Below, piece by piece: positions 1 to 6,728 of a stretch of DNA of 13,235 nucleotides; positions within the stretch are counted from its first letter, which is position 1; each line of letters starts with the position of its first letter. The stretch is taken from the NCBI GenBank assembly GCA_017527625.1, contig JAFXPV010000067.1, positions 1 through 13,235 of the forward strand, written 5' to 3'. Both the position numbers and the translations under genes were made by a program. This DNA comes from Bacteroidales bacterium. Its GTDB lineage: Bacteria > Bacteroidota > Bacteroidia > Bacteroidales > UBA932. The notes under the pieces were generated by a model. The model ran no database searches, was not told the DNA's origin, and was given only the letters and a program-made list of their open reading frames with translations.

Positions 1-9
1 ATCAGAGGA

Positions 10-280
10 TTCCAACCAATAATTTTGACCATTCCCGTTCTTTGGCGGGCGTAGCCCGCCTTGAACACACGCGTATGTAGCCGCTGCCCTCCGGGGTGGC
101 GGTTCGCTTTTGCAGGCCGGGCAGAAGGGCCGGTGTTCAACCAACACTCTCCTTCATTGATATTTCCAACCAGAAAATTGGAAGAAGCATCATCCTCCTT
201 TCACCCATATCCAACCAATAGTTTGGTTATGGGGTTTTGGCAATCCTACCCTCAAGATGCTTATTCCAACCAATATTTTA
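10..280. repeat. Four spaced copies of a TTCCAACCAATA-type repeat
   Basis: Four degenerate copies of a motif close to TTCCAACCAATANTTTTG start at about 10, 164, 209 and 264, so spacing is irregular (about 154, 45 and 55 bases). Two copies are also small inverted repeats. At 164-183 TTCCAA pairs with TTGGAA across 8 bases. At 213-228 AACCAA pairs with TTGGTT across TAGT. On the minus strand the shared core reads TTGGTTGGA. The copies lie downstream of the minus-strand ORF at 296-601 and no gene covers them convincingly. The function is unknown. Protein-binding sites, recombination sites or a decayed intergenic repeat family would all fit. The stretch is too irregular for CRISPR. Confidence 0.5.
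37..140. other. Structured non-coding stretch with perfect hairpins
   Basis: A perfect 7-bp hairpin, GGCGGGC-GTA-GCCCGCC, lies at 44-60. It is flanked coaxially by GTTC (37-40) and GAAC (63-66). A second hairpin at 81-102 pairs CCGCTGCCC with GGGTGGCGG around TCCG, with two G-T wobbles, and GTAG (77-80) directly precedes it. TTGAACAC (61-68) can alternatively pair with GTGTTCAA (133-140), enclosing the second hairpin. GTAG beside a GC-rich hairpin resembles the REP palindromes mobilised by RAYT transposases, but no transposase is present, so this is only a resemblance. A structured RNA is the alternative. Confidence 0.45.
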
Positions 281-295
281 ATTACCCCCTTATTT

Positions 296-601
296 TTATT
301 GATGAATCTTTGCCGATATTTGAATATGTCCTCGTATCTCTTCACAATGAAAAGACCGGCCTTGGCTGTAATCTGGCCATCCAATCGCAGACGTGTCTTG
401 AAATGCTTTTAGCGCTTTTTCAAATTGCTTCTTCCCGTAAGAGCCAATCTTTTGATGATATATTATACCATCCTTGACAGTGATTTCAAATACATACCAG
501 GCAGCTTGTTGGCCATTGGGACGTTCTGCTAAAACTCTAACTTTGTTTTCCTCGTTGACGATATATGCTTCCCTCACGACAAGCTTGTAGTAATAGCTCA
601 A
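296..601 (-). CDS. Hypothetical protein, probably 5'-truncated
   Basis: I do not recognise this protein of about 101 residues. The frame opens with a TTG codon and has no ATG before the upstream stop at 626-628. The sequence itself looks coding: it is mixed and hydrophilic, with alternating beta-like stretches (YKLVVREAYIV, KVRVLAERP, WYVFEITVKDGIIYHQ) and then a charged helix-like part (KKQFEKALKAFQDT). There is no signal peptide or membrane segment. Its 5' end meets the 5' end of the truncated plus-strand methyltransferase fragment at about 600, so both genes seem to have lost their starts at one junction. The surrounding DNA is AT-richer than the rest of the window. It could be an accessory-island protein. 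The existence of the gene is moderately supported and its function is unknown. Confidence 0.45.
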   Translation of the reverse strand: MSYYYKLVVREAYIVNEENKVRVLAERPNGQQAAWYVFEITVKDGIIYHQKIGSYGKKQFEKALKAFQDTSAIGWPDYSQGRSFHCEEIRGHIQISAKIHQ

Positions 602-1462
602 TACACAGATGAGGCTGAGGAGAATCGCTTATTCCAGGAACGTATTTTTAGCCATCTGCAAACAAGTGGTATCCGTAATGGCGATAAAACTCAGCAGGCT
701 ATCTTCCACGGCGTTGAAGCTGTCTCAGACCCGTTCTTGAATGCTAAGGGCTACTATAACGACGCTGATGGACGCGAACGCCTGGTATACTTTCACATTG
801 GCCCGAAATTCGGTTCTATATCAAAACGTGCCGTGAATGAGGCTGTTCGTACCTTCCGTGATACCCGTTTGCAGGAGGGCGCGTCTTGGCTGGTCCTCTT
901 AGGCTTCTCTTTCCAAGATAGCATTGATGATAAGGAGTACAACCTGGGTCAGTTCACTGTGTCCAAGGTTCGCATGCACGATGACCTGATGCAGGACGGC
1001 CTGCTCAAAAAGGACAAGGGCGCCGGTTCATTCATTACGATTGGCGAACCCGACATTGCTCTAGTTGTTGACAGCCCTGGCACCTGCCATGTCGAAATCC
1101 GTGGCTTGGACATCTACGACCCCATTAAGGATGACGTGAAGGCGCGTAGCGTTGAAGATATTGCATACTGGGAAATCGACGATAATTACGATGGTCGTCA
1201 GTTTATCGTAAAGAGCCTGCATTTCTGCGGTGGCGACAAGAAGGAATTCGACGCCTGGAAGAAGGGACTCAACTCTGTTGCCAGTCTGACTACCAAGAAG
1301 AAGGCGGAGCACACGCTTAGGATTGAATTGGATGACGAGATGTGGGATACCCTCTACGGCTTCGAGTCTGAATCTCTCCAGTATGTTCCTGGCCGCAAGA
1401 TCGCTGTCCGCGTCATCTCTCAGTTCGGTGAAGAGAGTAGTAAGGTCATAACGATGAAGTAG
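602..1462 (+). pseudogene. C-terminal part of a type III-like site-specific DNA methyltransferase, 5'-truncated
   Basis: The frame is open from about 533, and from 602 it reads as a continuous protein of some 286 residues beginning YTDEAEENRLFQERIFSHLQ. It matches my memory of the C-terminal region of Mod-like adenine methyltransferases: YFHIGPKFGSISKRAV, then WLVLLGFSF, VRMHDDLMQDGLLKK, FITIGEPDI, IAYWEIDDNYDG and the closing GRKIAVRVISQFGEE. These correspond to the GPEFG, LVVCGFAF, GEPD, IACWFID and GRIAVKVINH blocks of that family. The N-terminal catalytic part, with the SAM-binding FxGxG and DPPY motifs, is missing. The only possible start, TTG at 737, lies inside the conserved part, so this is a remnant or one side of a rearrangement. 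The fragment is unlikely to methylate DNA alone. The family call rests on recalled motifs. Confidence 0.7.
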
Positions 1463-1466
1463 AGGT

Positions 1467-1589
1467 ATGAAACCGGAAGCAATCCAGAAAGCGATTCAGG
1501 AATTCGACTATTCTCCCAGGGAGAAACAGATTGCACATTTGCTTCCTCTGAGCGAAGAGTTCGTCGCACAATTCAATAAGGATACTTGA
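1467..1589 (+). CDS. Small 40-residue protein downstream of the methyltransferase fragment
   Basis: An ATG four bases after the methyltransferase stop opens a 40-codon ORF, starting MKPEAIQKAIQEFDYSPREK and ending in TGA. The composition is protein-like and helical, with mixed charges and no membrane segment. AGAGG overlaps the preceding stop just upstream of the ATG, and the tight spacing suggests translational coupling to the methyltransferase gene. In type III restriction-modification loci the next gene is usually the helicase-nuclease subunit, so this could be a truncated N-terminus of such a partner. It could equally be a complete small accessory protein. I do not recognise it. Confidence 0.4.
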   Translation: MKPEAIQKAIQEFDYSPREKQIAHLLPLSEEFVAQFNKDT

Positions 1590-1976
1590 CGTTATTAATT
1601 GTATTAAGTGCATTAAGAAGTCTTTGGTGCTAGGATTGCGGTGTGAAGGACACTGGCGCGAGGGCGAATAAGCGGATTAGCGAAGTCCGCCGCCCGGGAG
1701 CGACGCTGTTTGAGCCACGTTCGGGCCGGCCGAAGGACGGCACGATAAGGGCGAGTTTGTCGCGACAGGCGGACGTAGCGCGAGCCGCCGCCCGAGCGTT
1801 TTTGTGCCCTTTACACCGCAATCCTGGGAACCTTTTTCTATTTGCGTTGCTGGCTTGGGATATCTATTTGTTCTCCGGCGCATTATCCCCGCATATAATG
1901 AAAAAATCCCGGTGAATTCTCATTTTATGTTGCCATTCCATTGCAGAGGCAAGTTACAGTTTATCATAAGCGTGTA
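1590..1976. other. Gene-free stretch between methyltransferase remnant and hutI
   Basis: No convincing gene lies here. The ORFs that cross 1630-1915 are by-products of the GC-rich palindrome. The left 40 bases are AT-rich, and the nested palindrome described separately fills 1632-1825. The remaining 150 bases up to the hutI stop contain an A6 run at about 1904-1910, which is a T-run for transcription leaving hutI, but I see no strong stem next to it. No clear hut terminator is therefore identified. Confidence 0.6.
1632..1825. repeat. ~195-bp nested palindromic element (element A)
   Basis: The terminal arms are 22 bases each: AGGATTGCGGTGT begins the left arm at 1632-1653, and the right arm at 1804-1825 is its reverse complement with 20 of 22 positions matching. 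Two further stems share nearly the same centre. GTCCGCC (1685-1691) pairs with GGCGGAC (1768-1774). The apical hairpin TTCGG-GCCGG-CCGAA lies at 1720-1734. Coaxial nesting argues for one long folded structure rather than chance repeats. A local side hairpin, GCGGA/TCCGC, lies at 1672-1690. T5 follows the right arm at 1833-1837. No ORF or obvious target-site duplication is seen. It may be a REP/MITE-like element or a structured RNA. Confidence 0.75.
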
Positions 1977-3212
1977 TCATTGTTCTTCCAGCGCTGTTCC
2001 GCGGAGGATGACCCTGTCGATGAAGGGGGTGGTGTAGCGGTAGGCTAGGGTGCCGGGGGTCGTGAAGCCGGGCTTTGTAACGATGATGTTGGCGAGTTTG
2101 CCGACGGCGATGGAGCCGGCGAGGTCGGAGACGCCCATCGCGTAGGCTGAATTGACGGTCACTGCGTTGAAGGCCTGCTCGGGGGTGAGGCGCATACGGA
2201 TGCAGCCTAGGGCCATAACGAAACGCATATCGCCGGAAGGAGAGGAGCCGGGGTTGTAGTCGGAGGCCAGGGCTACTCCGAGTCCGGCGTCGATGAAGCC
2301 GCGGGCGTCGCCAAAGGGTTCCCGTAGGAAGAATGAAGCTCCGGGAAGCATCGTGGGCATAGTGGCGCTGCCTTTGAGACAGTCGATCTCGGCCTGCGTC
2401 GTCCTTTCCAGATGGTCTACGGACAGGGCTCCGTGGGCCACTCCGACCTGGACTCCGCCGCTCACTGCAAGTTGATTGGCGTGCAGTTTGGGACGCAGGC
2501 CATACTTGGAGGCCGATTCGAGGATCGCTGCAGTATCTTCAGGTGTGAAGAAGCCTTCTTCGCAGAATACGTCCGCGAAATCTGCCAGGCCTTCCGCAGC
2601 TACCGCCGGAATCATCTCGCTGCATACCAGCCGGACATAATCTTGCTGTGACATTCCGCGAGCGACGGCGTGGGCCCCGAGGAAGGTGGACTTGACGACG
2701 GCAGGGACTGATTGCTTGATGCGCCGGATCACCCTGAGCATCTTCAGTTCATCGGCAGTGCTGAGCCCGTAGCCGCTCTTGATCTCAATGGCTCCGCTGC
2801 CGACCGCCATCATCTCGCGGACCCGCTCCAGGCTCTGCTCGAACAGTTCGTCTTCGCTTGTGTCGTGCAGCAGGTCGGCTGAATTCAGGATGCCGCCTCC
2901 GTTCGCTGCAATCTCGGCATAGCTCAGTCCGCGTATCTTGTCTTCGAACTCGCGCTCACGGCTGCCTGCCCATACAGCGTGGGTATGAGAATCGCAGAAA
3001 GCCGGGATGACCATCCGTCCGGCTGCATCTATGGTCTCATCCGCCCCGGCAGGCAAACCGTCGGCCATAGGGCCGTAGCCGGCTATTGACTCGCCGTCGA
3101 TAAGCAGCCAGGCGTCCTTGAGGCAGCCGACGCATCTCATTGCGGCGCCTTCCTTGCGCAGATCGCTACCGATACCGGCAAGCAGCCCGATGTTCCTGAC
3201 AAGGGTTTTCAT
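1977..3212 (-). CDS. hutI: Imidazolonepropionase (HutI)
   Basis: This enzyme hydrolyses 4-imidazolone-5-propionate to N-formimino-L-glutamate, the third step of histidine degradation, in the cytoplasm. The 411-residue length is normal for this amidohydrolase-superfamily enzyme. Visible signatures are the metal-binding SHTH at 75-78 (His76, His78), the GAIEIKSGYGLS block around 140-151, KLHANQ with His244, DHLE with His267, and the ASDYNPGS motif with Asp318, a likely metal/catalytic aspartate. The ATG at 3212 follows the hutH stop by three bases, so it is the last gene of the hut operon. No frameshift or missing motif is seen. Confidence 0.97.
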   Translation of the reverse strand: MKTLVRNIGLLAGIGSDLRKEGAAMRCVGCLKDAWLLIDGESIAGYGPMADGLPAGADETIDAAGRMVIPAFCDSHTHAVWAGSREREFEDKIRGLSYAEIAANGGGILNSADLLHDTSEDELFEQSLERVREMMAVGSGAIEIKSGYGLSTADELKMLRVIRRIKQSVPAVVKSTFLGAHAVARGMSQQDYVRLVCSEMIPAVAAEGLADFADVFCEEGFFTPEDTAAILESASKYGLRPKLHANQLAVSGGVQVGVAHGALSVDHLERTTQAEIDCLKGSATMPTMLPGASFFLREPFGDARGFIDAGLGVALASDYNPGSSPSGDMRFVMALGCIRMRLTPEQAFNAVTVNSAYAMGVSDLAGSIAVGKLANIIVTKPGFTTPGTLAYRYTTPFIDRVILRGTALEEQ

Positions 3213-3215
3213 CCG

Positions 3216-4703
3216 CTAAAAATACTTTTCGCTCTTGATGAATTGCACGCTGCGGTGGATGAGAGGAGACAGGTAGGTGTCATTGTCCACGAAAGGCACT
3301 TCCTTGCGGTAATCGGCCAGCAGGGCCTCGAGCAGTTTGCTTGTCTTCGCCGGACGGCGGAAATCCATAGCCTGAGCGGCATTCATCAGCTCGATGGCGA
3401 GCACTGTCTCGCAGTTGTCGACGACCCTCACGAGCTTCGTGGCCGAATTGGCGCCCATACTGACGTGGTCTTCCTGGCCTTGTGAAGAAGGGATGGAGTC
3501 TACGGATGCCGGCCAGCAGAGCATCTTGTTCTGGCTGACGATCGAAGCGGCGGTGTACTGCGGAATCATAAATCCCGAATTCAGGCCGGGGTTGGCCACG
3601 AGGAACTTGGGCAGCCCGCGCACGCCGGCTATGAGCTGGTATATGCGGCGCTCTGAGATATTTGACAGCTCGGCGACAGCGATTGCCAGCGCATCCATCG
3701 GAATGGCGATCGGCTCGCCGTGGAAGTTGCCTGCCGACACGATCATATCTTCGTCGGGGAAGATATTGGGATTGTCGGTGGTCGAATTGATCTCGTTCTC
3801 AATGACTGAACGCACATACTTTATGTTGTCTTTGACCGCGCCGTGGACCTGAGGAATACAACGGAAGGAATAAGGGTCCTGGACGTGCTCCTTGGGGCGG
3901 GAGATGAGCTCGCTTCCACCGAGGATGCGCATAAAGCGTTCGGCAGTGTCCAGCTGGCCTTCGTGGGTACGAAGCCTGTGGGTGAGCGGCAGGAAGGCTT
4001 CGATACGGCCGTCGAAGGCATCCAGCGACAGAGCGCCGATTAGGTCGGCCCACTTGCTCAGACGGTAGCTCTTAAGGAGGCACCAGATGGCGTGGGCGCT
4101 CATAAACTGGGTGCCGTTGAGAAGGGCAAGGCCTTCCTTGCTCTTCAGCGACACAGGTTCCCAGCCTTTCTCTTTCCAGACCTCTGCAGCCGGCCTTACT
4201 TTTCCGTTACAAAGCACTTCGCCCATCCCGATGAGGGGCAGGCAGAGGTGGGCAAGCGGCACAAGGTCTCCGGAGGCGCCGAGAGAGCCCTGGGTATATA
4301 CGACAGGGAGAATGTCATCGTTGTACATATCGATGAGCCTCTGAACAGTCACCAGCTGGGCGCCGGAATGGCCGTAGGAGAGGTTCTGCACTTTGAGCAG
4401 CAGCATCAGCCTTACTATCTCGGGGTTGACTGTCTCGCCTGTTCCGCAGGCGTGCGACATAACCAGGTTGTGCTGGAGCTGACCCAGCTCGGCCTCGGGG
4501 ATCGTGACGTTGTACAAGCTGCCGAAGCCTGTAGTAATGCCGTAGATAGGCCGGTCTACCGACTTGATCTTTTCGTCGAGGTACTCCCGGCAACGTATTA
4601 TCGCATAGGTACATTCGTCTGAAAGCTCAAGCTTCAGACGCTTGTCCGTTATCTCTTTTATCCTGTCCAGGGACAGGTGTTTGAAACTGATTTTATGTGT
4701 CAT
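3216..4703 (-). CDS. hutH: Histidine ammonia-lyase (HutH)
   Basis: This enzyme deaminates L-histidine to trans-urocanate and ammonia, the entry step of the pathway. At 495 residues it is typical of the aromatic amino acid lyase family. The MIO cofactor triad Ala-Ser-Gly is at 143-145, within QGSLGASGDLVPLAHL. The active-site loop YGITTGFGSL is at 54-63, and further family blocks (LLNGTQFMSAHA, TDNPNIF, GNFHGEPIAIPMD, SSQGQEDHVSMG) follow in order. Its ATG overlaps the hutU stop in an ATGA, indicating translational coupling, and hutI follows after three bases. The HutH assignment over phenylalanine or tyrosine lyase rests on both sequence and operon context. Confidence 0.97.
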   Translation of the reverse strand: MTHKISFKHLSLDRIKEITDKRLKLELSDECTYAIIRCREYLDEKIKSVDRPIYGITTGFGSLYNVTIPEAELGQLQHNLVMSHACGTGETVNPEIVRLMLLLKVQNLSYGHSGAQLVTVQRLIDMYNDDILPVVYTQGSLGASGDLVPLAHLCLPLIGMGEVLCNGKVRPAAEVWKEKGWEPVSLKSKEGLALLNGTQFMSAHAIWCLLKSYRLSKWADLIGALSLDAFDGRIEAFLPLTHRLRTHEGQLDTAERFMRILGGSELISRPKEHVQDPYSFRCIPQVHGAVKDNIKYVRSVIENEINSTTDNPNIFPDEDMIVSAGNFHGEPIAIPMDALAIAVAELSNISERRIYQLIAGVRGLPKFLVANPGLNSGFMIPQYTAASIVSQNKMLCWPASVDSIPSSQGQEDHVSMGANSATKLVRVVDNCETVLAIELMNAAQAMDFRRPAKTSKLLEALLADYRKEVPFVDNDTYLSPLIHRSVQFIKSEKYF

Positions 4704-6727
4704 AGTGTCAAGGCGTCTTTTATAATGTTGTCGTCAGCAATGTTAGGCATAGTTATCTTAAGGCCGGGGGTGCGGGCCATTTCGCGCTCGGCGCTGTTCA
4801 TAGCTCCCTTGTTGCGGGCCCAGCTGCGGCGTGCTATTCCGTTGTTGACATCCCAGAAGAGCATTTGAGTGATATGGCGGGCAGAGGATTCGCTGCCGTC
4901 AATCACCATACCGAAGCCTCCGTTGATGACTTCTCCCCAGCCGACTCCGCCGCCGTTGTGTACCGACACCCAGGTGGCGCCGCGGAAAGCATCGCCGATG
5001 ACGTTCTGGACTGCCATATCTGCGGTGAACTGGCTGCCGTCGTAGATGTTGGAAGTTTCGCGGAAAGGAGAGTCGGTGCCGGACACGTCGTGGTGGTCGC
5101 GGCCGAGAACTACAGGTCCCTTGAGCCTTCCGTCACGGATGGCTTCGTTGAAGGCGAGGGCTATCTTGGTGCGGCCTTCGCAGTCGGCGTAAAGGATGCG
5201 GGCCTGCGAACCTACGACAAGCTTGTTACGTCCGGCCTCGTCGATCCATTTTATGTTGTCGTGCATCTGGCCCTTGATCTCGTCCGGGGCGGTGCGGGCT
5301 TCCTCTTCCAGCACTTCCATAGCAAGGGCGTCGGTAAGCGCCAGGTCGTCAGGATCCTCGCTCATACATACCCAGCGGAAAGGACCGAAGCCGTAGTCGA
5401 AATACATCGGGCCCATTATGTCCTGGACGTATGAGGGATAGCGGAAGCTGCCGTCTGCGTTCAGCACGTCGGCTCCGGCTCTCGAGCACTCCAGCAGGAA
5501 GGCGTTGCCATAATCGAAGAAATACATCCCTTTGGCTGTCAGGCGGCCTATTGCAGCTGCCTGTCGACGCAGTGAGGCGTGGACGGCCTCCTTGAAAGCT
5601 TCGGGGTCAGAAGCCATCAGAGCCTTGCTCTGCTCGAAACTGAGTCCTGCAGGATAATAGCCTCCTGCGTATGGATTGTGGAGTGAGGTCTGGTCAGAAC
5701 CCAGATCCACGGCGATGCCTTCGTCGGCAAGCCGTTCCCAAAGGTCCACGACATTGCCGACATAGGCCAAAGACACTACCTGGCGGTCTGCAACGGCCTT
5801 GCGTATGCGAGGTATGAGTTCGTCCAGGTCGTAGTGCAACTCGTCGACCCAGCCCTGGTCATAGCGCTTTTGAGCTGCAGCGGGGTTGATTTCGGCGGTG
5901 ACGCTGACCACTCCTGCAATATTGCCGGCCTTGGGCTGCGCGCCGGACATCCCGCCGAGTCCTGCAGTGACGAAGAGCATTCCGTGACGCTCTTCTTCAG
6001 TGCCTTTGAGGCCTCTTTTCCAGAGTTGCTTGCGTGCGGCGTTCATCACGGTGATGGTCGTGCCGTGCACTATGCCCTGCGGACCGATGTACATCCAGGA
6101 GCCTGCGGTCATCTGTCCGTATTGAGAAACGCCAAGTGCGTTGAAGCGTTCCCAGTTGTCCTGTGATGAATAGTTCGGAATCACCATTCCGTTGGTGATG
6201 ACTACCCTCGGAGCGTCTTTGTGGCTCGGGAACAGGCCGAGGGGATGTCCGCTGTACATAACGAGGGTCTGCTCGTCTGTCATATTTGCCAGATACTGCA
6301 TCACCAGCCTGTACTGGGCCCAGTTCTGGAAAGCGGCGCCGTTGCCGCCGTAGACTATGAGTTCGTGGGGATGCTGCGCCACGCGTTCGTCAAGGTTGTT
6401 CTGTATCATCGCCATCATAGCTGCGGCCTGACGGCTTTTTGCGGGATACTCGTCGACAGCGCGGGCGTAGATGCGGTAGGAGGGACGGTAGCGGTACATA
6501 TAGATGCGGCCGTAGTCCTTCAGCTCACGGGCGAATTCCGGAGCCAGCTGTGCGTGAAGCTGCGGAGGAAAATAGCGGAGTGCGTTGCGCAGCGCAAGTT
6601 CCTTCTCAGCTTCGGTAAGTATGTCTTTTCGTTTTGGAGCGTGATTTACTGTATTGTCGTAAGGCTTCTGCTCGGGCAGGCTGTCCTGGGGGATGCCGGC
6701 AAGAATTTCTTCCTGGAAAGATGCCAT
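4700..6727 (-). CDS. hutU: Urocanate hydratase, long form (HutU)
   Basis: This NAD-dependent enzyme hydrates urocanate to 4-imidazolone-5-propionate. At 675 residues it is longer than the ~555-residue proteobacterial HutU and similar in length to animal UROC1. The extra N-terminal region is included. Signatures: VYGGNGAAFQNWAQY (125-139), MYSGHPLGLFPS (157-168), YGQMTAGSWMYIGPQGIVHG (203-222), the NAD-binding GLGGMSGAQPKAG (256-268), and DYGFGPFRWVC ending at Cys454, probably the catalytic cysteine corresponding to the one described in Pseudomonas. NVIGDAFRGATWVSVHNGGG lies nearer the C-terminus. The ATG at 6727 lies one base after the ftcD stop, and the gene overlaps hutH by ATGA. Confidence 0.96.
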   Translation of the reverse strand: MASFQEEILAGIPQDSLPEQKPYDNTVNHAPKRKDILTEAEKELALRNALRYFPPQLHAQLAPEFARELKDYGRIYMYRYRPSYRIYARAVDEYPAKSRQAAAMMAMIQNNLDERVAQHPHELIVYGGNGAAFQNWAQYRLVMQYLANMTDEQTLVMYSGHPLGLFPSHKDAPRVVITNGMVIPNYSSQDNWERFNALGVSQYGQMTAGSWMYIGPQGIVHGTTITVMNAARKQLWKRGLKGTEEERHGMLFVTAGLGGMSGAQPKAGNIAGVVSVTAEINPAAAQKRYDQGWVDELHYDLDELIPRIRKAVADRQVVSLAYVGNVVDLWERLADEGIAVDLGSDQTSLHNPYAGGYYPAGLSFEQSKALMASDPEAFKEAVHASLRRQAAAIGRLTAKGMYFFDYGNAFLLECSRAGADVLNADGSFRYPSYVQDIMGPMYFDYGFGPFRWVCMSEDPDDLALTDALAMEVLEEEARTAPDEIKGQMHDNIKWIDEAGRNKLVVGSQARILYADCEGRTKIALAFNEAIRDGRLKGPVVLGRDHHDVSGTDSPFRETSNIYDGSQFTADMAVQNVIGDAFRGATWVSVHNGGGVGWGEVINGGFGMVIDGSESSARHITQMLFWDVNNGIARRSWARNKGAMNSAEREMARTPGLKITMPNIADDNIIKDALTL

Positions 6728-6728
6728 A

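Noticed and set aside
61..140. Integron attC site
   Set aside because: The TTGAACAC/GTGTTCAA pair does not give the RYYYAAC and GTTRRRY core boxes in the required order, and no integrase or cassette array is seen.
10..280. CRISPR array
   Set aside because: Repeats are short, degenerate and irregularly spaced (about 154, 45, 55 bases), and no cas gene is present.
61..477. Plus-strand ORF of 138 codons
   Set aside because: It starts with TTG inside a hairpin region, runs through the repeats and then antisense to the better minus-strand ORF. Its composition is not protein-like.
1632..1825. Insertion sequence or classical MITE
   Set aside because: No transposase is present and no target-site duplication is visible at the ends. 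A mobile origin is kept only as one hypothesis.
1630..1915. Several short ORFs on both strands over element A
   Set aside because: They arise from a GC-rich palindrome with few stops. They are Arg/Ala-rich with no recognisable domain.
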